Shown here: one piece after another, positions 24,181 through 32,415 of the stretch
Layout of the letters: every line of letters starts with the position of its first letter
Position numbering within the stretch: position 1 is the first letter of the stretch
Position numbers and translations under genes: made by a program
Assembly: GCA_036172265.1 (NCBI GenBank)
Contig: JASFBA010000067.1
Span: 1-47,966, forward strand
Length of the DNA: 47,966 bases
Reading direction: 5' to 3'
DNA from: JASFBA01 sp036172265
GTDB lineage: Bacteria > Chloroflexota > Chloroflexia > DTKN01
Notes under the pieces: generated by a model
What the model was told of the DNA's origin: nothing
The model's input: only the letters and a program-made list of their open reading frames with translations
Databases searched by the model: none

Positions 24181-26466
24181 GTGAAAATGGAGACCCACGC
24201 CTTCCTGGACTATTTGCGACGCCATCCGGCCTACCGGGGGCAGATCGTGCACGTCGAGCGTCTGCCGGCCCGGCCGGCACGTTATAGCCGGCTGGACGTC
24301 CCCCTGCACCCGGCGCTGGAGGAGGCCCTGGCCGCCCTGGGCATCGCCAGCCTCTATACCCACCAGGCTGAGGCCATTTCCCTGGCCCGGAACGGCCGGC
24401 ACGTCGTCGTTTCCACTCCGAGCGCCAGCGGCAAGACGCTTTGCTACAATCTGCCCGTCCTGGATACCCTTCTCTCCGAGCCGGGGGCCCGCGCCCTTTA
24501 CCTTTTCCCCACCAAGGCTCTGGCCCAGGACCAGATGCGCGCCCTGAGAGAACTGGGGGAAAAATTGCCCGAGCCGATTCGTTTCGGCACTTATGATGGG
24601 GACACGCCTTTGCAACTGCGGGGACGGCTGCGACGGCAGGCACAGATTCTCCTGACCAATCCGGATATGCTGCACCTGGGCATCCTGCCCAACCATACCC
24701 TCTGGCAGCGCTTCCTGGCCGGGCTGCGCTACGTCGTTGTGGACGAAGCCCACGTCTACCGGGGCATTTTCGGCTCCCATGTGGCCGGCATCCTGCGCCG
24801 GCTGCGCCGGCTGTGCGCCTTTTACGGAAGCGCCCCTACCTTCATCGCCGCCTCGGCCACGATGGCCAATCCCGGGGAACACCTGCAGATGCTTACGGGG
24901 TTGCCCGTCCAAGTCGTGGATCAGGACGGCGCGCCGGCTGGCAGCCGCGACTTTGTCCTCTGGAACCCGCCGCTCCTTTCGGAAGCCACCGGCGAGCGCC
25001 GTTCGGCGACGGCGGAGGCGGCCTTTCTCTTCACCGAACTGGTGCGCTTTGGCATCCGTACCATCGCTTTCTCACGCGCCCGGGCCGTAGCCGAACTTGT
25101 CCTGCGCCTGGCCCGGGAGGAACTTGCCCGCAGCGCACCGGAACGGGCCGAACGCGTCCGGGCCTACCGGGCCGGCTACCTGCCGGAGGAGCGTCGGGAG
25201 ATCGAACAGGCCCTCTTCCATGGGAAACTCCTGGGAGTTACGGCGACGAACGCGCTGGAACTGGGCATTGACGTGGGGGACCTGGATGCCACCGTTCTGA
25301 ACGGCTATCCGGGGACGATCGCCTCCACCTGGCAGCAGGCCGGCCGGAGCGGGCGCAGTCGGGGTCACGCCCTCACCTTCCTGGTAACCGCCGATAACCC
25401 GCTGGACCAGTACTTTGCCCGGCACCCGCACGACCTCTTTGGCCGGCCGCATGAACAGGCCCGCTGCGATCCGGCCAACCCCTATGTCCTGGCCGAGCAG
25501 CTGACCTGTGCCGCCTTCGAACTGCCCCTTAGTCCGGAAGACGAAGCCGTCTTCGGCCCGGCTCTGCATCGGACGGCCTGGGAATTGGCCGAGGAGGGCA
25601 AACTGGCCCCTCGCGGCGAACGCTGGTACTACACCGGTCGTTCCCGTTATCCAGCCGAGGAAGTGGACATCCGGGCCACCTCTGCCGAGAGCCTGGACCT
25701 CCTGGACGAAGAAGGCGGTCTCCTGGAGACGATCGAGGCCGTCACCGCACCCTACCGGGTCCATCCCGGTGCTATCTACCTACACCAGGGGGAAAGTTAC
25801 CGCGTCGTCCGGTTGAACCTGGCCGGCGGAGTGGCTCATCTGCGCCGGGTGGAGGTGCACTATTACACCCAGCCCCTCGACCGGACCGACCTGCACATCC
25901 TCCGTTCGGTGCAGCACCGGCAACTGGGGCGCAGTCGGGCCTATCTGGGGGCGGTGCGGGTGACCCAGCAGGTCATCGCCTACCGGAAGATCGCTCACTC
26001 CGGAGAGCGGGTGCTCGAGGAAATTCCGCTGGATATGCCGCCGCAGACCTTTGACACGGTGGGGGTTTGGTTTGATATACCCGAGGAGATCTGTCGGGAG
26101 GTTGCGGAGCGAGAGCTGGACTTGGCCGGGGGGTTACACGCGGTAGAGCATGCTGCCATCGGCCTCCTCCCGCTCTTTGCGATGTGCGACCGGCTGGACA
26201 TCGGCGGGCTTTCCACGCCCCGGCATCCGGACACCGGGCGGGCGCAGGTCTTTATGTACGACGCCGTGCCGGGAGGAGTGGGCATTGCCGAGCGAGGCTT
26301 TGGCCTCCTGGACGAGGTCTGGCAGGCGACGCTGGAGGTGGTGCGTGACTGTCCGTGTGAGGACGGTTGTCCCAGTTGCATCCACAGCCCCAAGTGCGGC
26401 AGCGGCAACCAGCCGCTGGACAAGGAGGCGGCAGTACTTATTCTGGAGCGCCTGGTTCGGAGGTGA
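24181..26466 (+). CDS. MrfA/YprA-type DEAD-box helicase with Cys-rich C-terminus
   Basis: A 761-aa superfamily 2 helicase with a C-terminal DUF1998 zinc domain, like Bacillus MrfA (YprA), a 3'-5' helicase in mitomycin-lesion repair. Walker A is TPSASGKTLCYN. TKALAQDQMRAL (Ia), DEAHVYRG (DEAH box), AASATMANP (motif III), ATNALELGIDVGDLDATV (motif V) and QQAGRSGRSRG (motif VI) follow. The C-terminal four-Cys cluster is CPCEDGCPSCIHSPKCGSG. Start is GTG 24181 or ATG 24187, both in the same frame; no strong ribosome binding site distinguishes them. It lies 25 nt after the WecG-like gene. The tRNA promoter begins 18 nt after its stop. Confidence 0.9.
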   Translation: MKMETHAFLDYLRRHPAYRGQIVHVERLPARPARYSRLDVPLHPALEEALAALGIASLYTHQAEAISLARNGRHVVVSTPSASGKTLCYNLPVLDTLLSEPGARALYLFPTKALAQDQMRALRELGEKLPEPIRFGTYDGDTPLQLRGRLRRQAQILLTNPDMLHLGILPNHTLWQRFLAGLRYVVVDEAHVYRGIFGSHVAGILRRLRRLCAFYGSAPTFIAASATMANPGEHLQMLTGLPVQVVDQDGAPAGSRDFVLWNPPLLSEATGERRSATAEAAFLFTELVRFGIRTIAFSRARAVAELVLRLAREELARSAPERAERVRAYRAGYLPEERREIEQALFHGKLLGVTATNALELGIDVGDLDATVLNGYPGTIASTWQQAGRSGRSRGHALTFLVTADNPLDQYFARHPHDLFGRPHEQARCDPANPYVLAEQLTCAAFELPLSPEDEAVFGPALHRTAWELAEEGKLAPRGERWYYTGRSRYPAEEVDIRATSAESLDLLDEEGGLLETIEAVTAPYRVHPGAIYLHQGESYRVVRLNLAGGVAHLRRVEVHYYTQPLDRTDLHILRSVQHRQLGRSRAYLGAVRVTQQVIAYRKIAHSGERVLEEIPLDMPPQTFDTVGVWFDIPEEICREVAERELDLAGGLHAVEHAAIGLLPLFAMCDRLDIGGLSTPRHPDTGRAQVFMYDAVPGGVGIAERGFGLLDEVWQATLEVVRDCPCEDGCPSCIHSPKCGSGNQPLDKEAAVLILERLVRR

Positions 26467-26483
26467 GGGGATTTTCAGCCGAT

Positions 26484-26512
26484 TTGACAAAATGGCGGAT
26501 GTTGGGTATAAT
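26484..26512 (+). promoter_or_regulatory. Consensus promoter of the tRNA cluster
   Basis: TTGACA (26484-26489), 17-nt spacer, TATAAT (26507-26512): a full sigma70 consensus. The expected transcript start (~26519) is only about 5 nt before tRNA-Leu. Confidence 0.9.
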
Positions 26513-26523
26513 AAAATGTGTAG

Positions 26524-26611
<88 letters not shown>

Positions 26612-26652
26612 CTGTTTCTGGGCGAAGAAGAGGGCCGGCCCCTCGGCGCGAT

Positions 26653-26729
26653 GGGCGATTAGCTCAGTTGGAAGAGCGCCTCGCTTACACCGAGGAGGTT
26701 CACAGGTTCGAGCCCTGTATCGCCCACCA
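26653..26729 (+). tRNA. tRNA-Val (UAC)
   Basis: Acceptor GGGCGAT pairs with ATCGCCC. The anticodon loop CTTACAC in the stem CCTCG/CGAGG gives UAC. The T loop is TTCGAGC. The 3' ACCA is encoded. Confidence 0.95.
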
Positions 26730-26735
26730 GAGGAT

Positions 26736-26808
26736 GCCGCGGTAGCTCAGTTGGTAGAGCATGTGACTGAAAATCACAGGGTCGTCGGTTCGATTCCGAC
26801 CTGCGGCA
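26736..26808 (+). tRNA. tRNA-Phe (GAA)
   Basis: Acceptor GCCGCGG pairs with CTGCGGC. The loop CTGAAAA in the stem GTGA/TCAC gives anticodon GAA. The T loop is TTCGATT. CCA is not encoded. It lies 6 nt after tRNA-Val. Confidence 0.95.
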
Positions 26809-26815
26809 CCTAGGG

Positions 26816-26889
26816 GCGGAAGTAGCTCAGCCTGGTAGAGCGTCTGCTTGCCAAGCAGATGGTCGCGGGTTCGAATCCCGTCTTCCGCT
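26816..26889 (+). tRNA. tRNA-Gly (GCC)
   Basis: Acceptor GCGGAAG pairs with CTTCCGC. The loop TTGCCAA in the stem TCTGC/GCAGA gives anticodon GCC. The T loop is TTCGAAT. The discriminator base is U; CCA is not encoded. Confidence 0.95.
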
Positions 26890-26897
26890 CCTGGCAG

Positions 26898-26927
26898 AGG
26901 GGGGCCGGTCGGCCCCCCTGTTTTGTT
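26898..26927 (+). terminator. Intrinsic terminator after tRNA-Gly
   Basis: AGGGGGGCC-GGTC-GGCCCCCCT hairpin followed by GTTTTGTT. It ends the four-tRNA transcript before the second tRNA-Leu. Confidence 0.85.
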
Positions 26928-26952
26928 GGGGACAGGGACCGGGCCTTTGTAG

Positions 26953-27036
26953 GCCGAAGTGGCGGAACCGGCAGACGCCGCGGACTTAAAATCCGCTGGG
27001 GGCAACCCCGTGGGGGTTCGAATCCCCCCTTCGGCA
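26953..27036 (+). tRNA. tRNA-Leu (UAA)
   Basis: Acceptor GCCGAAG pairs with CTTCGGC. The loop CTTAAAA in the stem GCGGA/TCCGC gives anticodon UAA. A long variable arm (type II) is present, and the T loop is TTCGAAT. It lies beyond the terminator, and no clear promoter of its own is seen. Confidence 0.95.
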
Positions 27037-27123
27037 TTCCAAAACCTGAAATTGTGATAACTATCTACCTGGCGGTGGTTTTGGCCCGCTTTTCCGCCCC
27101 GTTGAAGCGGCGGGTTCGGTTGC

Positions 27124-27153
27124 GTAGGGGTGGGTTCTGAACCGCTCGCCCTA
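27124..27153. repeat. Palindrome at the xdhC stop codon
   Basis: GTAGGGGTGGGTTCTGAACC then GCTCGCCCTA: the inner arms GGTTC/GAACC are perfect, with imperfect outer arms. The xdhC TAG stop is the complement of 27151-27153 at its edge. A second inverted GC block (CCGCC...GGCGG, ~27096-27114) lies alongside. Confidence 0.6.
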
Positions 27154-27906
27154 GGCTGCACTCAGCGGCCGGCCGCTCCCTCCGTAACGCACCGCTACCA
27201 TCTCCGCCACTACCGCCAGGGCAATCTCGGCCGGAGCCCGTCCTCCCAGGTCCAGACCGATGGGCGCATGTACCCGCGCCAGTGCCTCCTCCGAGACACC
27301 GGCCTGCCGCAGATGCTCGAAGATGAGGTGCACCTTCCGCCGGCTGCCGATCAGGCCGATGTAGGCGGCCGGCTTTTCCACCACGTAGCGCAGGGCGGCC
27401 TCGTCGGCGGCGGCATCGCCGGTCATAATGACGACATAGGTGCCTTCGGAGATGGGCACCTGCTCCACCGACTCCACCGAACGGCGTTTCGGGTCCACGT
27501 CCACTACCTCGACCCGGAAGCCCACCATCCGGGCCATCTCTGCCAGCGGCCGGCCCACATGCCCGCCGCCGACCAGAAGGAGGAGGGGGGCCGGCCGATG
27601 GACCTCGATGAAGATGCGCACGTCTCCCCCACAAAGCATGCCCACCGCATCCTGACCTTCCTCCCGCAGGGCATAGTGGCAGAGCCGTGAGCGCCCTTCG
27701 GCCAGGGCGGCCCGCGCTTCGGATACGGCCCGTTCTTCCAGCGCTCCACCGCCCACCGTGCCAAAAGTTCGGCCGTCCGGCCAGACCAGCATCTTGGCCC
27801 CCAGCGGGGCCGGCGAGGCCCCCTTGACCTCTACCACCGTAACCTGGGCGACGCTCTCTTCCTTTTCCAATGCCTCCAGGAGGGCCAGCAGGACTTCCCG
27901 GCTCAT
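27151..27906 (-). CDS. xdhC: XdhC/CoxI family molybdoenzyme maturation factor
   Basis: A 251-aa XdhC-type protein. These factors bind molybdenum cofactor, help sulfurate it and deliver it to xanthine dehydrogenase or CO dehydrogenase-type enzymes. The N-terminal XdhC_CoxI domain has VEVKGASPAPLGAKMLVWPD and GTVGGGALEERAV with GMLCGGDVRIFIE. The C-terminal Rossmann domain has LLLLVGGGHVGRPLAEMAR, VISEGTYV-like and YIGLIGSRRKVHLI with GLDLGGRAPAEIALAV. The ATG overlaps the stop of the upstream radical SAM gene (ATGA), with GAGGAGGT in front. No target molybdoenzyme gene is nearby, so the gene is an orphan here. Its TAG stop lies at the edge of a palindromic repeat. Confidence 0.9.
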   Translation of the reverse strand: MSREVLLALLEALEKEESVAQVTVVEVKGASPAPLGAKMLVWPDGRTFGTVGGGALEERAVSEARAALAEGRSRLCHYALREEGQDAVGMLCGGDVRIFIEVHRPAPLLLLVGGGHVGRPLAEMARMVGFRVEVVDVDPKRRSVESVEQVPISEGTYVVIMTGDAAADEAALRYVVEKPAAYIGLIGSRRKVHLIFEHLRQAGVSEEALARVHAPIGLDLGGRAPAEIALAVVAEMVAVRYGGSGRPLSAA

Positions 27907-28856
27907 TTTACCTCCTCGGGCGAAAGGTCCAGGTCCTGGATCGCCCGCTCGATTTCCTCCGGACGCAGCGGCCGGGGGTAGTTGTACATCGTTCCCCCGG
28001 GGCGTTCGTTGTAAAAGGGGCGGTTACAACCCGGACAGCCGGAGGTGCGAAAGGCTCGGCCATCGGCCAGGAGCACGGGGAGGTCTGGCCGGCCGAAGGA
28101 AATAAGCCGCCCCTCGGAAAAGCGGAACTGTTCGAAGCGCGCCAGTCCCCGTTCGATCAAATAACGGGCCACCTGCATCCGGCGGTACGTCCCCAGAGGC
28201 GGCGGCGGATGTCCCTCCAGCCGGGTGCCCCGCACCGGAGTGAAGGCGAAAAGGCTCACCGCGCCGCCCCAATCGTAGACCTGCTGCATCATGGCGCAGC
28301 ACTCTTCCTCCGTCTCGCCCAGCCCGACCATCAGATGTACCCGTACCCGCCCGGGGAAACGTCGGCAGCCCTCTTCCACCAGCCGGCGCATCGAAAGCCA
28401 GCCGGCCCCCTTGACCCGACGGTACACCCGCTCTCCGGCGCAGTCCAGCCCTAACCCCACTACCTCTACCCCGCAGGCCAGGAGTTCTTCCAGTTCTCCC
28501 AGGTCGCGGGGCCGGATGGCCACCGAGACGGGCAGGGAGGTAGAGGTTCGGAGGGCCCGGAGGATTTCCCGCACTCGCTTCCCGGCCCCCCGGTGGAGCG
28601 TCACCTGGAGACAGATGCGTTCCAGTCCAGAAGGGGATGTCTCCAGCGCCGAGAGCACCTCCTCGAGCGGGTGGGCCGGCCAGACGATGCGGGAGAGGGC
28701 GTCGGCACGGGCGTGGCTGTCGCGGGCCTGGGCGCAGAAGGCACAGGCCATAGCGCAGCCGCCACCATCAAGCATGAGGTAGGCCGTGGTGGGGGCGGCT
28801 TCCATCGGGCGCCGGCGCAGGCCGAGCACTGCCTCCGTGCCGGCGGAGACCCTCAT
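27903..28856 (-). CDS. Radical SAM protein, probable LipS-type lipoyl synthase subunit
   Basis: A 317-aa radical SAM protein from ATG 28856, which lies 8 nt after the stop of the other radical SAM gene. The [4Fe-4S]/SAM motif is C34-x3-C38-x2-C41 (GGGCAMACAFCAQ). The TIM-barrel core includes RICLQVTLHRGAGK, SVAIRPRDLGELEELL, VGLGLDCAGERVYRRVKG and VHLMVGLGETEEE. The C-terminal CxxC stretch TSGCPGCNRPFYNERPGG could bind an auxiliary cluster. Biotin-synthase-related proteins of this kind, paired with a second radical SAM protein, form the LipS1/LipS2 lipoyl synthase that replaces LipA in archaea and some bacteria. No lipA or lipoate ligase is in the window. The assignment rests on the pair and the motifs, not on a search. 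Confidence 0.6.
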   Translation of the reverse strand: MRVSAGTEAVLGLRRRPMEAAPTTAYLMLDGGGCAMACAFCAQARDSHARADALSRIVWPAHPLEEVLSALETSPSGLERICLQVTLHRGAGKRVREILRALRTSTSLPVSVAIRPRDLGELEELLACGVEVVGLGLDCAGERVYRRVKGAGWLSMRRLVEEGCRRFPGRVRVHLMVGLGETEEECCAMMQQVYDWGGAVSLFAFTPVRGTRLEGHPPPPLGTYRRMQVARYLIERGLARFEQFRFSEGRLISFGRPDLPVLLADGRAFRTSGCPGCNRPFYNERPGGTMYNYPRPLRPEEIERAIQDLDLSPEEVK

Positions 28857-28863
28857 CCTCACC

Positions 28864-28918
28864 CCTACCCCCCTGCCCCCCTCCCCCTCTCCTGCTTCGC
28901 GGGAGAGGGGGTGAGGGC
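28864..28918. repeat. Palindrome forming the C-terminus of a radical SAM gene
   Basis: Core arms CCCCCTCTCC (28883-28892) and GGGAGAGGGGG (28901-28911) form a strong hairpin. C-rich flanks extend to the TAG stop (complement of 28865-28867). In the coding sense it encodes the low-complexity tail SPAKQERGRGAGG. Confidence 0.75.
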
Positions 28919-29782
28919 CAGCACGCAGCACTCCCGGCCGGCCTCCACCCGTAGCCCTAGATGAGAAGCCAATTCCAGGGCAGTAGGGTGGGGCTTGACG
29001 ATGCGGTTGATGCCGGCCCGTACCGCCAGGGAATCCAGCGCCCGGCGGTAGGCTCCTCCCGGCCGCATACACCCCAGGAGAAGGGGGATGGTGGGAAAGG
29101 CCAGGCGGGCCTCGGCCAGCAGGCCGGCCACCTCCCCAAGCGGCGGCGGCGCACAGCCGGCATAGCGCGTTCCCGGGGTGGGGATAAAGACCAGGAAAAC
29201 GATGGCTTCGGCCCCTTCTTCCTGCAAAAGGTCCAGGGCGGCCCGTTCTCCGGAAAGCCGTCCCCTGCGCAGACCGATGGTGATATGGGGCACGACCAGG
29301 AGAGAACGTCGCAACAGGCGGTAGGTCCGCCGGTAATCCTCCACTGTGGCATTCAGGCCGTAGACCTCGGCGATGGTATCGTCATCCCCCACCAGGTCGA
29401 AGGAGACGGCATCGGCCACACCCTCCAGGGCCGCCGCTTCCTTTTCTCCCACCAGCCCGACGTGCCAGTTCAACCGCCGGCCTGGACGCAGTGCCCGGAT
29501 CTCCTCCAGGTGGGGCCGGAAGGGGACACGCCCCTGCCGGTCGCATCCGCCGGAGATGAGCAGACTGGAAGCGCCGTCCAGACGGGGGTCGTGGGGGAAA
29601 AGGCCGGCAATGGGCAACATGGCCTCCAGATAGTGCCGGCCGCAGTGAGCGCAGTCCAGCGCACAGTTGTTCCCGGTCAGGCTGATGGCCCGGGTCCTCT
29701 GGAGGTCGTCGGCTCCCAGGAGCGGGGGGAAATGGGTTTTCCGAACCTGCCAGGCCTGCTCCAGGAGGTCCTCCAAATTCAT
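28865..29782 (-). CDS. Radical SAM protein, probable LipS-type partner
   Basis: A 305-aa radical SAM protein. The cluster motif is C40-x3-C44-x2-C47 (TGNNCALDCAHCGRHYL). SLLISGGCDRQGRVPF, LNWHVGLVGEKEA, DAVSFDLVGDD, VPHITIGLRRGRL and FLVFIPTPGTRYAGC follow, then the Cys-containing LLGCMRPGGAYR and GRECCVL near the C-terminus, which are candidate auxiliary-cluster ligands. It pairs with the downstream radical SAM gene (8-nt gap) and starts 9 nt after the lon stop. The LipS1/LipS2-type lipoyl synthase is the best-fitting known two-protein system; which subunit this is cannot be decided here. The last ~13 residues are encoded by a palindromic repeat and are probably not ancestral. Confidence 0.6.
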   Translation of the reverse strand: MNLEDLLEQAWQVRKTHFPPLLGADDLQRTRAISLTGNNCALDCAHCGRHYLEAMLPIAGLFPHDPRLDGASSLLISGGCDRQGRVPFRPHLEEIRALRPGRRLNWHVGLVGEKEAAALEGVADAVSFDLVGDDDTIAEVYGLNATVEDYRRTYRLLRRSLLVVPHITIGLRRGRLSGERAALDLLQEEGAEAIVFLVFIPTPGTRYAGCAPPPLGEVAGLLAEARLAFPTIPLLLGCMRPGGAYRRALDSLAVRAGINRIVKPHPTALELASHLGLRVEAGRECCVLALTPSPAKQERGRGAGG

Positions 29783-29791
29783 CGGGCCACC

Positions 29792-32215
29792 TCAGGCCGG
29801 CTGGACGTAGCCGTCCCGGAAGGCCAGGGGCAACACCTCGTCCATCCGTTCGACCATCACCACGTTCAGGTGGCGCAGGATGTTGCGCGGCACTTCCTCC
29901 AGGTCCGGCCGGTTTTTCTTGGGCAAGAGGAAGGTGCGGATGCCGGCGCGGTGGGCGGCCAGCGCCTTCTCCTTTACCCCGCCGATCGGCAGGATACGGC
30001 CGCGCAGGGTGATCTCCCCGGTCAGGACGATGTCGCGGCGCACCGGACGCTGGGAGAGGGCCGAGATCAGGGCCGTGGCGATGGCCACTCCGGCCGAGGG
30101 GCCGTCCTTGGGCACGGCTCCTTCGGGGATGTGGATGTGGATATCCGTCTGTTCAAAGGTCTTGGGAGAGATGCCCAGGCGGGCGGCGTTGGCCCGGGCA
30201 TAACTCAGGGCGGCTTGGGCCGATTCCTGCATCACCTCCCCCAGGGAACCGGTCAAAATCAGGTTGCCCTTGCCCTCCATCACGGTGACTTCTATTGACA
30301 TAATATCACCGCCGGCCTCGGTTACCGCCACTCCGGTAGCCACCCCTACCTGGTCCTCTTCCTCGGCTTGCCCGTAGAAGAAACGCGGGGGGCCCAGGAA
30401 GCGGTGCAGGGAGGAGGCACGAATCGTGTGTGGGGGACGACGGCCCTCGGCCGCCATCCGGGCCACCTTGCGGCAGATGGAGCCGATCCCGCGTTCCAAG
30501 TTTCGCACGCCGGCCTCGTAGGTATAGAAGCGGATGATGCGCAGGAGGGCCTCTTCGCTGAAAGTAAGTTGCTCCGGCGAAAGGCCGTGTTGCTCCAATT
30601 GCTTGGGCACCAGGAAGCGCCGGGCGATCTCCAGTTTTTCGTCTTCCGTGTAGCCGGGGATTTCGATGATCTCCATACGGTCGCGCAGCGCCGGCGGGAC
30701 GGGGTCCACCAGGTTGCCCGTGGTGATAAAGAGCACGTGGGAGAGGTCGTAGGGCACCTCCAGGTAGTGGTCGGAGAACTCCGAGTTCAACTCCGGGTCG
30801 AGCACTTCCAGAAGGGCAGCCGCCGGGTCGCCGCGGAAGTCGCTGCCGATTTTGTCAATTTCGTCCATCATAAAGACGGGGTTGATCGTGCCGGCCTGGC
30901 GCATGGTCTGGAGGATGCGCCCGGGCAGAGCGCCGACGTAAGTACGGCGGTGGCCACGGATTTCGGCCTCGTCGTGCACGCCGCCCAGGGAGATGCGCAC
31001 GAATTTGCGACCCAGCGCCTCGGCGATGGAACGCCCCAGGGAGGTCTTGCCCACGCCAGGCGGCCCGATGAAGCAGAGGATGGGGCTCTTCATCTTCTCC
31101 GGGGCCAGTTTGCGCACCGCCATAAATTCGAGGATGCGTTCTTTGACCTTGGGCAGGCCGTAGTGGTTGCGCTCCAGCACCTGGGCCGCCTCGGCCAGGT
31201 CGAGATTGTCCTCGGTCATCTCCGTCCAGGGAAGGGCGATAAGCCAGTCCAAGTAGGTGCGGATCACAGCCACCTCGGGCGCGGCGATGGACATGAGGGA
31301 GAGGCGGGCCAGTTCCTCCTCGGCTTTCTTCTGGGCGGCCGGCGGCATGTTGCGCTGGGCGATTTTCTCGCGCAGTTCGTTCACTTCCTGGGCCAGGGGG
31401 TCTTCCTGCCCCAACTCCCGCTGGATGGCCTTCATCTGTTCCCGCAGGAAATATTCGCGCTGGCTGCGGTCTACTTCCTTCTGTACCTCGGTATGGATCT
31501 TGTTCTCCAGTTCCAGGACGTCCAGTTCCTGGGCCAGGAGGATGCTCAGTTTCTGCAGCCGCTCGATCGGGGACATCGCCTCCAGGATGTCCTGGCGTTT
31601 TTCCAGTGGGAACTGCACCGTCGAGGCGATAAAGTCGGCCAGGTCTCCGGGCTCGTCAATGTTGAGGGCGGCGACGTAGGCGTCGTCGGGGATGTTGCGG
31701 CTGAACTTGACCACCTTTTCAAAGAGGGCCAGGGAGGCCCGCATCAGCGCTTCGGTGGCGAGCGTATCTTCCTCCCCCTCCGGTTCCTCCTCGTAGAGCG
31801 GCGTTACCCGGGCCCGGAGGTAAGGCCTCTCTTGGACAAAGTCGAGGATCCTGACCCGCCGCTGGCCCTGCACCAGCATGCTGGTCGAACCATCGGGCAT
31901 GCGCAGGATACGGCCGATGACCGCCTCTGTACCCACCGGGTAGAGGAGGTCAGGGGTGACATCTTCCTCCACCGGTTCGCGCTGAGCCACCAGGACGATG
32001 GCGCGGTCGGTGGACAGGGCCTCCTCCAGGGCCTGTAGCGAGGGTTCTCTCCCGACGAAGAGGGGGGAAACCATATGGGGGAAGATCACCGTGTCCAGGA
32101 GCGGCACCACGGGCCGCTCCAGGACGACGCCCTCCTCTTCTTCGCCCTCCGGTTCGAAAAAGTCGTCGTCAAAAGACATCAAAGGAAAGTTTTCCAGATC
32201 GCCCTGTTGGGCCAT
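29792..32215 (-). CDS. lon: ATP-dependent protease Lon
   Basis: An 807-aa LonA protease that degrades misfolded and regulatory proteins. The N-terminal substrate domain (~35-230) begins VPLLDTVIFPHMVSPLFVGR. The coiled-coil region includes SQREYFLREQMKAIQRELG. The AAA+ domain has Walker A FIGPPGVGKTSLGRS (Lys390), RISLGGVHDEAEIRGHRRTY and VFMMDEIDKIG. The Ser-Lys dyad is Ser707 (PKDGPSAGVA) and Lys750 (GGVKEKALAAH), 43 residues apart as in E. coli Lon. An acidic N-terminal extension (DDDFFEPEGEEEEG) precedes the usual start of the family. AGAGGTT lies before ATG 32215. It is first in the lon-radical SAM-radical SAM-xdhC operon, divergent from uvrC. Confidence 0.96.
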   Translation of the reverse strand: MAQQGDLENFPLMSFDDDFFEPEGEEEEGVVLERPVVPLLDTVIFPHMVSPLFVGREPSLQALEEALSTDRAIVLVAQREPVEEDVTPDLLYPVGTEAVIGRILRMPDGSTSMLVQGQRRVRILDFVQERPYLRARVTPLYEEEPEGEEDTLATEALMRASLALFEKVVKFSRNIPDDAYVAALNIDEPGDLADFIASTVQFPLEKRQDILEAMSPIERLQKLSILLAQELDVLELENKIHTEVQKEVDRSQREYFLREQMKAIQRELGQEDPLAQEVNELREKIAQRNMPPAAQKKAEEELARLSLMSIAAPEVAVIRTYLDWLIALPWTEMTEDNLDLAEAAQVLERNHYGLPKVKERILEFMAVRKLAPEKMKSPILCFIGPPGVGKTSLGRSIAEALGRKFVRISLGGVHDEAEIRGHRRTYVGALPGRILQTMRQAGTINPVFMMDEIDKIGSDFRGDPAAALLEVLDPELNSEFSDHYLEVPYDLSHVLFITTGNLVDPVPPALRDRMEIIEIPGYTEDEKLEIARRFLVPKQLEQHGLSPEQLTFSEEALLRIIRFYTYEAGVRNLERGIGSICRKVARMAAEGRRPPHTIRASSLHRFLGPPRFFYGQAEEEDQVGVATGVAVTEAGGDIMSIEVTVMEGKGNLILTGSLGEVMQESAQAALSYARANAARLGISPKTFEQTDIHIHIPEGAVPKDGPSAGVAIATALISALSQRPVRRDIVLTGEITLRGRILPIGGVKEKALAAHRAGIRTFLLPKKNRPDLEEVPRNILRHLNVVMVERMDEVLPLAFRDGYVQPA

Positions 32216-32311
32216 TCTTCAACCTCTTGGCCGTTCGACGGCCGGTGCCAAAGACGCCGGCGAAAGGTATACTTCAACAAACGGATGAATGCCATCCGTA
32301 TTCCCTTGAGT

Positions 32312-32340
32312 ATTGTACTACACTCCCTTGAGGAGTGCAA
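32312..32340 (-). promoter_or_regulatory. Promoter of the lon operon with inverted repeat
   Basis: Minus strand: TTGCAC (32340-32335), 17-nt spacer, TACAAT (32317-32312). An inverted repeat CACTCC-CTTGA-GGAGTG (32321-32337) fills the spacer and overlaps the -35 box, a good position for a repressor. It resembles, but does not match, the CIRCE element (spacing differs). CTTGAG also occurs at 32305-32310, recalling half of a HAIR site, but the second inverted half is absent. Confidence 0.5.
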
Positions 32341-32358
32341 GGCACTTCGCTTGCCCAG

Positions 32359-32387
32359 TTGCCCGCCGGCCCCGACTTCGGTATAAT
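32359..32387 (+). promoter_or_regulatory. Promoter of uvrC
   Basis: TTGCCC (32359-32364), 17-nt spacer, TATAAT (32382-32387). Transcription should start near 32394, so the uvrC start must be ATG 32416 rather than the upstream in-frame ATG 32335. Confidence 0.75.
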
Positions 32388-32415
32388 ACAGTTATCTGGC
32401 GGTGGGGGTTCACAG

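Noticed and set aside
26859..27140. 93-aa plus-strand ORF across the tRNA region
   Set aside because: It runs through tRNA-Gly, the terminator and tRNA-Leu; it is a chance frame.
32301..32340. Full CIRCE or HAIR heat-shock operator at lon
   Set aside because: The inverted repeat has a 5-nt centre and imperfect outer bases, and the CTTGAG copies are direct, not inverted, so neither consensus is met.
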